A stretch of DNA of 64,000 bases from Chrysopilus asiliformis (lineage: Eukaryota; Arthropoda; Insecta; Diptera; Rhagionidae). The stretch is taken from assembly GCA_964034945.1 (NCBI GenBank), contig OZ035962.1, positions 65,374,274 through 65,438,273 of the forward strand, written 5' to 3'. A model generated the notes under the pieces. That model searched no databases. It was not told where the DNA came from and saw nothing but the letters and a program-made list of their open reading frames with translations. The position numbers and the translations under genes were made by a program. This document shows, in pieces, positions 34,191 to 49,100 of the stretch; the first letter of the stretch is position 1, and each line of letters begins with the position of its first letter.

Positions 34191-37100
34191 CTGTCCGTCT
34201 GTGGCGCGGATTGCGGGCGCACGGATTGAGCTAGAGACTTGAAATTTTGCGCAGATTCGTTTTTCGTAAAATGTGAGGCTAAGTTCGTTAATGGGCAAAA
34301 ATGGACCATTAGGGGGGGTACCCCTCATACGAACGAAAACGTTTTTTGCGAATATCTCAAAAACGGTGCATCTTATCAAAAAAGTGCAAGAACAAAAGTT
34401 ATTTAGGATATGATTCTACATAAAACTCCTATACATCAAAATCTGATTGGAATAAATTTTAAAAAATCTTATTGGAAAGTTTGACTTCAAAGTGGAATTT
34501 TGGTACAACTGTTCGAATTTTGATACGAATATCACCATACGGGTCTCCAATGATTGCCAGATTGGCAATTATAGCTTTTGTTATGTTTTTTTATAGAATT
34601 TATTTTTATAAAAACTGAACTGAATTACTTTGTATTAAATATACTATGTATTTTTAATTTTTTTAGTTTTAGTTTCAATACAATGTGTAACGAAATAATA
34701 ACGAATTATAAGGCAATTAAGTCGAAAAAGGACATTTCAATTTTTTTTTTTTTTTTTTGATGGTCTATGTTGGAGCTAAACTTCAGGCCAATCGGCTCGG
34801 TAGTTTCCCCGCGAAAGGGTAACATATAGGAAGAGCTAAGTTTCGAGATCACTTTACCCCCTCCCCTTAGTCTCCCACCTCTCGGGCTACTTTTTAATGG
34901 GTTTATGTTGGGGCTGGACCCCCGACGAACATCTATGCCAAATTTCAGGCCAATCGGTTTAGTAGTTTCCCCGCGAAAGAATAACATAGCGCAAAAACTA
35001 AGTTCCGAAATCACTTTACCCCCTCCCCTTACTCCCTCCACCCCTCGCGCTACTTTTCCGTATGCCTATGTTGGAACCAGTTCTACCACAGACACTCATG
35101 CCAAATTTCAAGTCAATCGGTTCAGCCGTTTTTGCGTGAAAGAGGAACAGACAGACAGACAGACACCAACTCATTTTTTTTATATATTAGTATGATTATG
35201 TAAAATCATGTTCTAATATTTTTCGTCTTGCTAATTAAAAACGATGAACCGTTTTCGAGAAAATTGAAAAAAATATTTTACATTTGTATGGAAGACTATG
35301 TAATTAAATTTTTCGAATGTGATTTAACTATTCTTAACAGACGAATCTGTTCTATCTCACTTAAAATTCTACCTCACTTAAAATTCTACCTCACTTATTC
35401 CCGTTTACGCGTACTATTCTTACAAAATTTAGTTGCGAGTAGCCTACTTAAACCGTAGAAATTCTGGGATTTGAATAATTTAGGTTGAAATTCTGGGATT
35501 TGAATAATTTACATAAGTTGCGAAGTTTCGTTGGTGCAAACGGCACTTAGTTCTTGAATTTTTGAGTACTTTTGTACAGTAAATGTCAATATGAAACCCA
35601 ATTTTTGATTATTTAGGGTTTTTTATGTAAGAAAGATATCACCTCACCGATGGTGGATTAACCAATGTTTTCTAAATGAAGCTTGGTACTCGTATTACGA
35701 TCTTAACATTTTATTTTATTTGTTTTAGAATTCCCACATGTCTGTGATAGAAGCACTTATGATTTTATACGCAAAAGAAATATCGTCAGGTGACCGAGTA
35801 CCAACTGCAATTAGAAGGTAAAACTATTTTGATTTTGACCAGCCAAAAATTTTGACTGTATTTCTTTTTCTCCCAAAATACAAGGATCTCTGGCAGTTCT
35901 TTACCGCCTAATCACTTGCAAAATTATGAATCGGCTTTGCTATGTTGGATATCACACGTTTGTGCGGCTTTAAAAAAACGAATAGATCAGGAAGTCGAAT
36001 GTGGAGTAACGGACGAAAATGTTTGAATAAAAAATAAAATTATAATCAAACTATTATTTCAATATTTTTCCATTTTAGGGCGTGAGATTACAATCACCTG
36101 ATATTCCTCTTGTTCGTGATTTTCGAGATTTATGTGATGGTGTTTGTTTAGCTTTTCTTATTTCATATTACTGTCCCAAAGTTGTTCCTTGGACTAGTGT
36201 AAGGGTAAATTATTTGCCAGCTGTAGAGGTAAATTTATTTCAATTTTGTTTAGTTTGAATTTAATCCAAATGCAATTATTTTCCAATTACAGGATTCGAT
36301 ACATAATGTTTTATTAGTTAGTAATTTTTGTCAAAAACATTTGCCATATTCTGTGTTCCATATGACTCCTGAAGATATTACATATATGCGTGGGTGAGTT
36401 TCCTACACTAAATTTGTTATTATATTTTTTTTTTCTAATTAAATTTATTTAACAAAAAACAAATAATATATATGTGATCCACTTCAATAATTACACCTGA
36501 GTCGATATAAGATATCAGAGATGCAAACCGTTTTGTTAGCCGAAGCAAAAACCACTGAAGAATTGAAGTTTTAGTGAACCAAAACCGAACCACTCTAAAA
36601 AAAAGAAATGCTCGAACCGAACCGAAACGGACCAAATATTAAAACAAGTGTTGCAACCAAACTATAAACCAGAATTTTTTGTTAGTGGTTCGGATCGGTC
36701 AACATTTGATTTTTTAACGTTCAAAAATTCTTATTATTTTCGATTATCGACCAGGGCACGAATCATAGTCACCGACCCGTCTGCATAAACGCGTTTTAAG
36801 GTCCCGCTCCACATGAGAGTAAATACGCGAGCAACTCTCGAGAGTTACTCGCAGGAGGTTGCCAATTTCGGCGATTTTTCTCTTTTCAAGACCAATATCT
36901 TGATTTTTTTGACATCTTGCTTTGGTGAGTTCTCGAGAACTATTCACCCTTGTTCTGAGATACGGCGTTAGCCCGCTAAACGTAACGCATTCGATTCGAT
37001 TCGCTACGCGATCGGTGTTCTGAAAAACGGCGTTTGCTGTTTAAAAATACGGCAAACATCGCAGGCAAACGCAGTGTCAAAAATCAGCTGGTTGTATTTA

Positions 37101-40100
37101 TTTCTTGATTATGCAAGTAAAAACGTTTGATTGAAGTTTGAAAATGGATTTAACACTCCCATTATATTTGTTAATGAGGCAGGACGAGGTAAATTCATTG
37201 AGAAACCAAAGAAGGTTATTGAGAGATTCTTCGAACGAAATGAAGTTAAGTGAAGACTCGTAACTATACTTTCATTTTGTCGATTAATAGGTTGAATTGT
37301 GAAGTATTTGTTGAACTTTGAGTTCCCCTCACCTCCCGGCGAATCTCAGAACAACGAAAATCGAATCGAATGCGTTGCTCCGCGTTTAACTCAAGTTGGT
37401 CACTGCGTATTCAAGAACAACGAAAATGGGATATCGAGTACTGATCGAGTACATATCGAACAAACTAACGTAACGCCGTATCTCAGAACAAGGGTGATTA
37501 GCGAAATTCAAACGCCGTTCGTGTCTGGTGAGCAACTCCCCGAGAGTTCAGTTGGTGCGTGTCGACTAGAGAGTAGAATCACTTTTGACAGCTCGCAGAA
37601 ACTAGCTCGCGAGCTTTTGCGAGCTACTCTCAGAGACGTGTCCATTTGCGAGTAGCTGCTATCGAGAGGTTCTTGCCGGTATTTACTCTCATGTGGAGCG
37701 GCACCTTTACAGCTCGAAAGACGATCATGGTTACCGACACGTCGGATAAATTTCGACACTCAAATACCGACGCCATGTTTTGCGTCGAATAGCAACGTAA
37801 ACATCATAATATTTTATACTCACTGATTTTACCGAAGCTCAACAGGATTGTTTTTTTTCTCTAAGCTGCCTTCGAATTATTCTTAAATTTACTTCACGGT
37901 TATTATTTTCTTCAAAATCAAACAAGTTTTTCAACAACGAAGACGGGACCAGTCCGCAAAACCAAACAACATCAATCACACCCAACAATCCGCCACCACC
38001 AATTACTCACAATTCCAAATCAACCAAACAATCACTCACTTGAATTGAAACACCATAATTCTTACTTGTTACGCAAACTAACTTTAGCCCAAGTATTGCC
38101 AACATTGCGGCTAATCAGTGTTGTCATATATATATTTTAATATAAAAATTACCCTCGTAACACATGATTGCAAAAATCTGTCGCGTCGATTCGGGTGTGA
38201 CTATGTTTCGTGCCCAGATTTAGATTCTATGACTTTTCTGCGTTATACTCGTACCAGTAAAAACTTTTCTACGTGCCCTGTATCTGAAAATAACTAATAT
38301 GACCAGCAAATGCAAATAGCAGGATCCAAAATTAGTAGGATCCGAAAATTAATTCCAAAACCTAAAGATTCAATGAAATTTTAGGGAACCAAATTTTAGA
38401 AACCGGTACCAAATTTTTGCAATTTTAGAAACCAAAAGTAGAATCAAAATTTCGAATTTCGGAAACCAAAACCAGAAATTCAAATCACCCTTAAACCAAA
38501 CCCAAACGACACTTCGAAAACTTTTAGTTTGCATGTTTGTAATAAAAATATTTGAGAAGAAATAATATACCTAGTGCTCTCCATATTCCATATGAATAGA
38601 AAACTCACACACTGAATACTCCTTGTTTTAATCCATAAGCAGAAAATTTGCAAACATTCGAATCGAAATATCAGTTGTAATTAACACAAAACTTAAAGGA
38701 AAAATCCAGGAAATTTTATTTCCTTTAAATTTGATTATACAGTAGACTCGCGATTATATGAACGTTCTATTATATGAACGGCTGTCTTAAAAGCATAGAA
38801 AATATTTGAGATTAAATACTCTGTTATTTGAACCGCTTAAAATTTCATGTTCATATAATTGCAAGTGTACTGCATGTATTTTTTCATAAAAGGGCATAGT
38901 TTTCGAGAGATTTTCATAAAACTTATTTTTTTAAATCATAAAAAATATAACAAAATGTTATATTATTTTTGTGGTGATTTTCACATCCGAAAGATTCCTC
39001 CTAATAGGTCCTTAAATACAAATGAGTCCAAACCACAACACTGACATATTTTTATATAGGGCGTTGGGTCAACCCACAATTTTCTTTTTTTTTTCATTTT
39101 AAAAGAATTTGTTTTTTAAAATTATAATCTTCATATTTTTTGATATCAATTGAAAAGCATCCCATTTTATATATTTTCTTCAAAAATCACCATTTTATCA
39201 AAGAAATTGTGATCACTAGCTCGCGGATAAATTCTTGAACATTTTTGAAAACAACTATTGTTACTTTGCAATAAATTCTATTTTGTTCCTCTGATAAAAC
39301 TTGCCTTTAATTTTTGGATATGGCGCAATTACAGAAACGCGAACTACTTTTTTTCCACAAAACTACAGACCGCCAAATCCTAACTTGCAGTATTCTATGT
39401 ATTTACAGCACCAACGGTTTTCCCAAGCTAACCTTAGTTCCGACGACTGATATAATACTAGTGCACAAACCATAACTAGAGCTTATCAATATATCAAATG
39501 AAAGTTTCATTTTGATTTTCAATTTCATCCTTAATTTGCATCATTTTACAACTTTGAAGAAATAAAATTGAAATGAGAATAGACAAAATCACAGAACATA
39601 TTATTAGTTTTGATTTCATTTAAAAATATTTTTAATGCTATAACTTTTAATTATTTCAGTTCAATGAAACAAAATTTGGTAGTTCTTCTGGCTGACTTAT
39701 TCAATCTTTTTGAAATCCATCCAGCAAAATGTGTCTGCTACCCAGGAATGGACATCCAACAAGGTGAATTTTTAATGTATATTTATTTTTCATTTAATAT
39801 ATGTTAACGATATTTAATCGACTTTTTAATTATGATTTAATTACTTACTACTTGGTGATGGTCATATTTTCAATTCAAACGATTTTTTTAATTTTTTGTC
39901 AACTTCAATATAGACAATTTCCATTACTTTTAGTTATAGTTTAAGCTTTTTAAACGAATATGTTTGTTTGTTGTACGTTTATGTTGCTTTCTATTCCTCC
40001 GACTCGTTAATGACATATAGGGATCGTATAATTATAGTACCGTGATATCAGAGAATACAGAAGACAAACCTCCATGCATTAAATGAGAAAAAAAAACCAT

Positions 40101-43100
40101 GGGGAAAAGAGTCCAGTAAAGGGGTAGTTGTTTTTGTTTTTTTTTGACAACGAATAATCCAGAAATACCCAGAGCTGGGCATTCTAATTGGCTAGGAAAA
40201 TCTGAAATTTTTGGGATACAAAGAATGAACAAGTAATATGACCACAAAGGAATCTAATAAATGTGAAACAGAGAAAGAAGTATAGTGTCAAACATAAGAG
40301 ACCCAACGGGGCTACCAGATGGCCTAGATGAGAAATGTATTTTTTTCTTAGAAATTAAATACAGGAGTGGTATTCCGTAATTTGTTTCAAGCGTTTGTTT
40401 CGAGTTAGAAGAATAAGTAGTATTCGCTGTCTCTGTTTCGACCAATATAAATGACAGGGCGAAACAGAGATAGGGAATATCACTTTTTCTTCTAACTCGA
40501 AACAAACGCTTGAAAGAAGTTACGGAATAGCACTCCAGTTCTAAAATAAGTTTTACATTATGTTCGTTTGAATATAGAAAACTAGAAATTCATCAAAATT
40601 GGTACTGCATTTTTTGTCAAACGTCGTTAATGCTTTGAAATTGGCATCACGTCGCATACATTTCGGGTTTGATTCTTCTCCCATTTTCCATTTTTGCAAT
40701 CCTTAAAAGATTTAAAATAAGTTTAATTTTACCCTCTTTGTCTCGGGGGAAACAGAGAAGTGAAAAACCATCCGTATTTCTGACACCACATATTGGAACG
40801 CAGCAAGATATCCATCATTTACCAGTGTTAATTTTTTATTATTAATTTAGTATTTATACGCCGATAAATCGCACGCAAAACACATTGCGAAATGCAAAAA
40901 TGCTGATCAGCTGTGTCATTTTAGTTTACAAATTTTGTTTACGGTTACAACCTTAGGTGCTGTTTACTCTAGTGCTTTCTGCCTATGAATATGATATGTG
41001 CTCTTTACTCTTATATATTTAATTGGGCTATTTTCGAGTTTGTCTTCTGTATTTTGTGGTAATACAGTTAAGATCCTGCCTTGAACATTACTAAATTCAA
41101 TTATATCTGTAGCCACAAGCATTAATCGCTTAAGTCGATTTTCATGTAAAGCTAAAATATGCTTTTCACAGGTTCAAATACACCTCATATTGAAAATAGA
41201 CTAAAGTCGACTTAAAAAACACGCAAACATATTCAAAATTTTAAAAATAAAGAGTTTTCGTTTTAATTTTTATACATTTATCAAATTTAATTTAAACAAT
41301 ATTAAGTGTAAATAAACTTTTTATTACGTTTCACACGTGATAGGCTATTTTCAAGTTAAAAGCAAACAAATTACTCAAAATTATCTTAATCATCTATTTC
41401 ATTTTAATTACGAAAAAGCAAAATTTTGTTAAATGTTTAATTTTAAGATAATTGCTCTGATAATGGAATTGATGATGAGTCAGGTGAGTCTGTGAGGAAA
41501 ACAAGAAGCTGAAAGCAAAATTTTCACTGTAATTTCTAAGAAAATAGTTGAATTGACCTGTACGTTATACAATACTGTAGAAAAATAGAGAACTGTATTA
41601 ATTTACAACTATTTTACATAGGAATCGTTATACATGTAATTTTAATGACCATATTTTCTTCATTCACTTCTCATATGATCAAAAAAAAAACTATTTGATT
41701 TAACATAAAAGTTTTTATCATTTTGTTTTCACTAATTAGAATAAAATTTTATGAATAGCTATAAATGTATTAAAAATAATCGAAAAGAACTTAATTTTTC
41801 CCGAGATTTCATTACAAAGACGTCCAAAAGTTTACAAAAGTCGTCAATTAAAAAAATAGAGGCTTTGAATTGTTCAATCCATTTCTTGCGACTACTCGAA
41901 ATCGACGCAATTTTTTTATATCCGATTTCGTGCGAGCTTTTGTGACCTCCAACAAGTTTTATTTTATTTTTCTAAATAAAAACTTTGTTCCTGTTAATTA
42001 AGACATGTTGCTGCAGTGGTAAGAAATGTATTAACAATTCGAATTAGTTGTATGTTTAATAAAGTATAAGAAGTTAAAATTGAAATACAGGCGTCCCTCG
42101 ATTTACGACGTTTTTTTTGGCGGTTCAAATAGCGGTAATCTACGTCGCGTATCAAGGTTTGCACTTTTCCCCCTTTTTTTTTTGTCTGTTATATTATGGA
42201 AACAATAAAGCAAAATGTGTTAACATGGCAAAATATTAATAGATTAATGGTGGGTTTCACGAAATTTTTGTCGGCCACTAACTCGATTTAGCGGCCGCTA
42301 AAAGTTTCGTGAAACCCGAAGTACAAATTTTAAGATGTTCTAAATATTTGTCGCCATATATCAAAATTTCTTATGTCAAGGCGTCTTAAATCGAGAGATG
42401 CCTGCTCATTACTTTAAACCTTCCTTTAAATTCAAGTTATTAAATAAACATTTTAAAAGATTAATGAAATTTGCAGCCGAATACTCCATTTTTTTAGTCA
42501 TAATATGAAAAAAAAAAATCCATTTTAAAATTTTTATGCTACATATATAACATTTTATTATTTCGGGTTAAAAAGGTGCTTGAAAGGATCAAATGGAAAT
42601 GGACGATATATGCCCACACAAAATCTTAATTACAATGAAAAGAAAAAAGTGAGAACTGTTTAAAATTTTCTTTAATCTGAATTTAATATGAACAATCCAC
42701 TACTCGTAAATTAGCTGCATAAAATTTGATAGTTGCGGATTTCTTCAAAACACCGAGACAGGAATCTATACTCAGGCGTCCGGAGGAATTTTTTAAGGTG
42801 TCCGGGGCACTGTTTTGTTAGAGATGTATTTTGCTGCCCTTTTCGAATTCAGAAAAAAAAATACCACCGGATGTCCTTCAAAAGAGGACAGTTTCCGGGA
42901 AATAAGAAGGTGGGGTGGCAACTCTAATTTAAAATTTTTCGCCTGAAGCGCAATAATTTCTACCTATGTACATTTTTTAAATAAAAATTTTACCTGCGGC
43001 GCAATTTTTGTTGCTATTGCCAAATACAGCTTTTGCTCCGGGTGCCCCTTTGCCATGGCATGACCCTGTCTGGTATCAATCACTTTGATATGGCGTAACC

Positions 43101-46100
43101 TTCGTTTTAGTTAGTTCAAATCTTTTAATGATTGATATCTTGAAAAAGGTTTAATAATTATTAATTATTTTTAGTATTTAGAAAGTCTTGGGATACCTCA
43201 GGGTTTGCCCAAATTTTGCATTGTATCATGGTTTGTAGAGACTTGGGTTGAGAGTGGGAGGCATTGCTATGGTTGGTATCAATTTATATGAAGTGGTGGA
43301 CTTGCTTAACACATGTTTCCCCGGAGGCCACGTAGCTTTTTGTGAACGAATGTTTTCGTTGTTACTCAAAATGAACTTTTGGACCAATATGAGCTGTCAA
43401 CAGGTCCTTTTTGTATCTTTTCTGCAAGGATTTCTGTGTCGCACGTTTTTGGTCGCATGGCCCTGCACGGAAAAAATACCGTGCAACAGATCCTGAAGGC
43501 GCAGAGTTGACTGATCCAGAACCTTCTACTAGTGCAGGACCTTCAGCGAGAACCAAAAAAAGAAGAATTGAAAAACCGTTGGCGGTTTTAGATTACAACA
43601 AAGGGAAGGCCGGAATCGATTTGTCTGACCAGATGGCATCATATGCCAGCACTCTGCGAAAAGGACTAAAATGGTATCGCAAACTAGGCATTGAGTTACT
43701 ACTTGGTATTTCTGTTGTGAATGCTTTAATTATTTATAAAGCAGCCACAACCAAAAACACGAAAATTCGGAAATTCCGAGAAGATATTGCAACTGAATTA
43801 CTAGAATTTTCATCAGCACAACCAACATCAATGAAGAAAAAACACACTATTGAAAAAAGGAAGGATGAAAATAACAAATCTACTTTTCTTTCTATATTTT
43901 ATCTTTCTTTCAGTTGAATTTCTCAAATGAAAAAACAACATAAATAAAATAAAAAATGTAACATAAATAAAACTAAAGAATTAGAATGACTGCCTTTATT
44001 TTTCTAGAATTCAGAACTTATTTTGTACCTATTTCTATGAATAAGATTATATTTTTTCAAAATAGTTCTGCTTGTTTCACAAAAATAATTTCAAAAAATT
44101 CCTTAACCTATATCGCCCAAAAAACTATGAAAAAATAGCTCCAGGGCCAAGCTGAAAACTCGTAAATGTTCCTCGGAGGCCACCGAATTCAGTGGCAGTG
44201 TAAAATCCCATATGTAAAAAGCCGTTTTCGTGCGACGTGGCTCCCAGTAAACCTAGTGCCGTCGCACAATAATGTGCGACGTGGCCCCCTGGGAAACATA
44301 GGTGTCGCACGTTTTCGTGCGACGTGGCGTTCAATGTGTTAAAGTGAGAGTATAGGTTTAGTACAGTAAGCGACAACCAGAAAACTTACAAGTAAAGCTG
44401 CCGAGATGTGACTCTCAGATCTTGACGAAACTTACATATGTGATAGAGTGTTGAAACATAAGAATCACGTGTTTTTTTTTTTTGTTTAGAGTCCTTATTG
44501 GCTACCCTAAAAATATGCAATTTTTCAATTTTTTTTTGTAGAAATAGTGGTTTTATCGAAACAAATAAACTCGAAATTATTCTTTTGTCGTGTAGAATAA
44601 GATTCGTTCCGATCGGAGCACTATTTCTATCAAAAAAGTTTAAAAATCGAAAAATTGCATACTTTTAGGGAAGCCAAAAATGTATAGTTGCCGATGAAAA
44701 AAATATGTGTCCCCTAGTTTTTGACATATGTAAGTTTCATCCGCGAGTTACACCCCGCGAAGTTTACTTGTTAGTAGAGCTATGAATAAGAGCCTGACAA
44801 ATTTTTGATTTGAAAGGCCCTCGTGATTAGGTGGAAAAGAGATAGATGATGGAGTGATTGATGCTGGTCGTTACTTGATGACCTTAGTGTGTATGGATGT
44901 TAGTGTGTATTACCGGTGGTGGTACATTACAATTAATTGATTTTTATTAATTACATGTAATTAAGGTAATTAATTGTCATTAAAGTATTTAATTGTAACT
45001 AATGTAATTAAAAAGAAAAACTTGATTTTTCTTGTCAAAAATGTTAGTAGCAGATGCATAATTACCTGATTGAAAAATATTCATCTTGCAAGTTGAAAAT
45101 ACAAGATTTTTTGTCATAATTTTATCCATTGGTCGTAAGATTCAAATAATGCAATGATCCTCATAAATAAATTAGCTTTTTCAGTCAAATCAGAGGCTGG
45201 CATAATTAAATCCATATGAATTCGACTTAAATTTCGCTGCCAACCCTTATGTAGACTCGGGTTTATCTTGGTACCTAGAATTTTATATGTTGGGAATTCG
45301 AGAAGGTTTTTTTTCTATGGAAGTGAATGTTAAACGGTTTGATGGAGTTTGATAAATTGTTTTGTGGATGTGCGATACGAATTTTTGTTATTTTTTCAGA
45401 TAAGAACCCTTTTTCATTTAAATGACATATGAATTAGCCTCAATTACACATTTTCGAAATTTAAATGATGAGCACAAGATAAATAAACACTGAATGATCT
45501 GTCACGGCGCCTGATTCAATAAAGTATTCAATAGGTGTTGATATTAAATCACAAAAAAGAGCAAAGTTAGAAACTTTTGGGCGTCTGTATATTATAAAAG
45601 TTTTGTTTTAAATTTCACAAAAAATTTATCAAAATTTCAAAAAGAATACGATTTGTTTTATTTTCTCTTTAACAAAAAATCCTTAGCGGAGGCTGAAAAA
45701 TGTGCGTCGGGCGTAAATGAACACGGAATATCTCACAGAAGAGGTTTGACAAGTCAACCTGTAGCTCCGATACCAGATTTGAGAAGTGGCTACGATACAC
45801 CTTCAAGTTCGCCTTCTAACAGACCACCCTTTCAAGGTCTCTATAATACCTAAAAATATCAAAATATTTTTTAATAGAAAGTTTTAAGCAAAGAGTAACT
45901 ACGTGTATTAGAAATTATTAAAAAAAAACTGTTTTCACAATTATTTTGTGAAATTGGTTTCAATACCATGTTCTTATTTGTATTCATTTTGTGAGAAAAT
46001 GCTTCCTTGGTTGGCTGCAAATATTTTTTTTAACTGTTTTTAGTTTTTAATTAACCACTTTACAAATTTTTTTGTGAATATTGTAATATTTGCTGTATTC

Positions 46101-49100
46101 CTCCGATATGATTTTTCTATTTTGACTATCATGCATTTTACTTTACTATCAATTTTTTTTACACAAACCACATTAAAATACTTACAGCATGCTATTATTA
46201 AATGATTTTTTTTATTATTATTAATTTTACGTTACAGCTTTTTGTTCACAAGTTTTAATTTTCCAATTATCAAGAGTTTTTCAATTTTTTCAATGAAAAT
46301 GCTTACAAAATATAATAATGTATCTGTATTTACTCGTACTACAAATTGAATATTTAAAAAAAAGTCGAAAGATGAAAATTAAATTTTTCCCAAACAATCA
46401 TTTTGTAAGCTTCTGGAAACATTCAAAATAGATTTTGTTACTTCAATTCAATTGTCATTAAATTAAGATTAGTGATTTTTTTTAATGGATCACTTAATGA
46501 GAACCTGATCTGAAATTTGTATTTCGTTTTAATTTCCCATCCAATGAAAATCTATTAAGTGATATAAAACCCTAACTCTAAGGGACAAAAGATTTAGAAA
46601 AAAATTTAAACTTGTTTCTATAATAATATTGGAATATTATATCTTTTGGCATTCTACAAAAATCATATACTCTGGATAATAAATACATTGTTCCATTAAT
46701 GACTGTCAAAACATCAGAATACTGGGCATCGAAATAAACGAGAAGCTCCAAAGGAGCGACCATATTTTTATACCCGTATGGTGAAACCAAAGGGTATATT
46801 AACTTTGCCTTACCGTTTGTAACGCCAAGATCCCGTCATCACACAAAAAAATGAATTACACCAGTGTGTTTAGAATGATAAAAAAAATTGAATTTTGCAT
46901 GTCCGTCCGTCTGTCCGTCCGTCCGTCCGTCCGTCTGTCTGTGGCGCGGATTGCGGGCGCACGAATTGAGCTAGAGACTTGAAATTTTGCACAGATCCGT
47001 TTTTCGTAAAATGCGAGGCTAAGTTCGTTAATGGGCAAAAATGGACCATTAGGGGGGGTACCCCCCATACGAACGAAAACGATTTTTGTGAATATCTCAA
47101 AAACGGTGCATCTTATCAAAAAAGTGCTAGAACAAAAGTTATTTAGGATATTATTCTACATAAAACTCCCATACATCAAAATTCGATTGGAATAAATTTT
47201 AAAAAATCTTATTGGAAAGTTTGACTTCAAAGTGGAATTTTGGTACAACTGTTCCAATTTTGATACAAATATCACCATACGGGTCTCCAATGATTGCCAG
47301 ATAGGCAATTATAGCTTTTGTTATGTTTAAAATAGTAAAAGAAGCATCGCAGTGCCCAGGCTTTTTGGGACGCTGCAAAAAAATATTTCGCACCAATCGA
47401 CGTGCTCATCATCTAACGGCCGATTTCTTCACAGAGTACTAAAGTGGAGTCTAGCTAGTCCAGGTACTAGCTCTGGTACTCGATAACAACGAAAAGTTAG
47501 TACTTGTGCATTTCTTCACATCGCTAGTACCGGAGCTAAATTCATCAACCGGTACTAGCGGCAAATACGTCTAAAACTAAGCTAATACGTCTAAAACCGA
47601 TTTTGACACTATTTTGACATTTGAATTTGAAATGTTATTGTTCGCCGTGAATTTCCGTGAATTTGAATACGCTTTTCTTATATTATTGTTCACTATGTTC
47701 CGTGAATTTGAGTACGGTTCAATTAATATTTGTTTATAAACGTGTAATTTAGTGCGGTTAGAGGTACGATTAGTGGTGATGCAAAAAGGCCTCGCTGTCC
47801 CAATTGGAGTCAGCAAGATACGCAAAAATGTAGCAGTGGCCGTCTCTCGTTCTTGCAATGTTGCAATGTAAAGTGACGCAAAAAAAATCCACATCATCTC
47901 AATTATTTATTGTATTTCGTAGTAGCATATGGTAGATTCGGCGATCAAATCAATAATTCATCACTCCTTGCCCATCACTCTCGACGTCGCGTCGTCGAAA
48001 TTGTGAAATAAACAATCACCGCCAAAAATCAAATCAATTTTTTATATCATGTGTATTAAAAAAAGAGAAATAAAATGTTGTGATCCTTGTGATCCATTTT
48101 ACAATCGATGGCATTTATTATTCCACACTACACATAAAACAATGACAGAATAATATAATCAAATCAATAAAAATCGACTACGCCAGTATTATATTATAGG
48201 TGAAGAAATAAAATTGGCATAAATTCGAGTACTAACATCGTTAGACCCTCGATTTTGAGGGTCCAGGAAATAATGAGTACCAGCTAATACTCCGTACCAA
48301 AGTCAGTACTAAGGCGCGCTAGTACTTGGTGAAGAAATAACTTGATACCAGTTTGAGTACCAAATTTTGGTCTAATACCGGTAATAGCGTTAGTACTCAG
48401 TGAAGAAATCGGCCGTAAAAGACCTACATTCGACCGAGACTTAAGTATAATTCACACATTTGGGCTGGAGCTCCAAAAACTGCGACTGCTGGACCGAATT
48501 CAACTTATTCTTCCACGGTATATTTTCCTTCATTCCGCGAACAACAAGACTTTGGAACGATTTACCATCCGATGTTTTTCTCCCGGACTATAACCCGCAG
48601 ATGTTCAAGGAGAACATAAACCGACATCTCCTTTCCTTCTTCCGACCATCCTGAGTTGTGCTTCGGCATTAAAGGGTCTTCCCCTAAGCTCTGGCTTAAC
48701 TATAAAAAAAAAATTTGGAAACAAATTAAAAATTTCGTTGAAATACAAATCAATTCAAATTGTATGTTTATGCAATTCTTCTTTATTGAGGATTCAATTT
48801 ACTATACAAGAACTTTGAGCAGACCACGTTTGATATTTGTATTACGAAGACACGATTTAAAAATAAAAATTGCACCATATAAATTGCAGAGATGTTATTT
48901 CAGTACTTAAACACGGGGAATCCGTTTTTTAATCCTTCAGAAAACTTTGATGTTTCACCTCCGATTTTTAAATGAATTTTCTATATACGGGGTGTTCTTG
49001 TACCGAGCATGTAAGGTTATTTTTCACAATAAGTAAAATACTCTTGCCTATCACCATAGAACAATAATAAAAACAAAGAAAGGGATTTTTTAGTGGTTTG

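Larger units (their letters stand above)
36754..38214. mobile_element. Outer inverted-repeat element A (intron 6), hosting two nested elements
   Basis: The ends GGGCACGAATCATAGTCAC and GTGACTATGTTTCGTGCCC are inverted with one mismatch. Element B sits inside it at 36799-37706. The target duplication of A is not clear, so its family is unknown. Its own sequence, once B is removed, is about 550 bp. Confidence 0.55.
47340..48720 (+). mobile_element. LINE 3' fragment split by a Harbinger-type element (intron 8)
   Basis: The part before the insert reads DAAKKYFAPIDVLII and the part after it KTYIRPRLKYNSHIWAGAPK, then with shifts FIPRTTRLWNDLPSDVFLPD. These are C-terminal motifs of Jockey/CR1-type reverse transcriptases. 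The 3' part has CTTCGGCATTAAAGGGTCTT, CCCCTAAGCTCTGGCTT and an A-run. A second 3' end of this family is at 50945-51030. Confidence 0.7.

Noticed and set aside
34080..34379. Minus-strand frame with repeating TDGQTDRQ residues
   Set aside because: It is the translation of the (GTCY)n microsatellite inside a DINE-1-like repeat. The same happens at 46856-47119.
37299..37655. 118-codon frame in patronin intron 6
   Set aside because: It crosses the boundary between nested elements C and B, so it cannot be an ancient gene.
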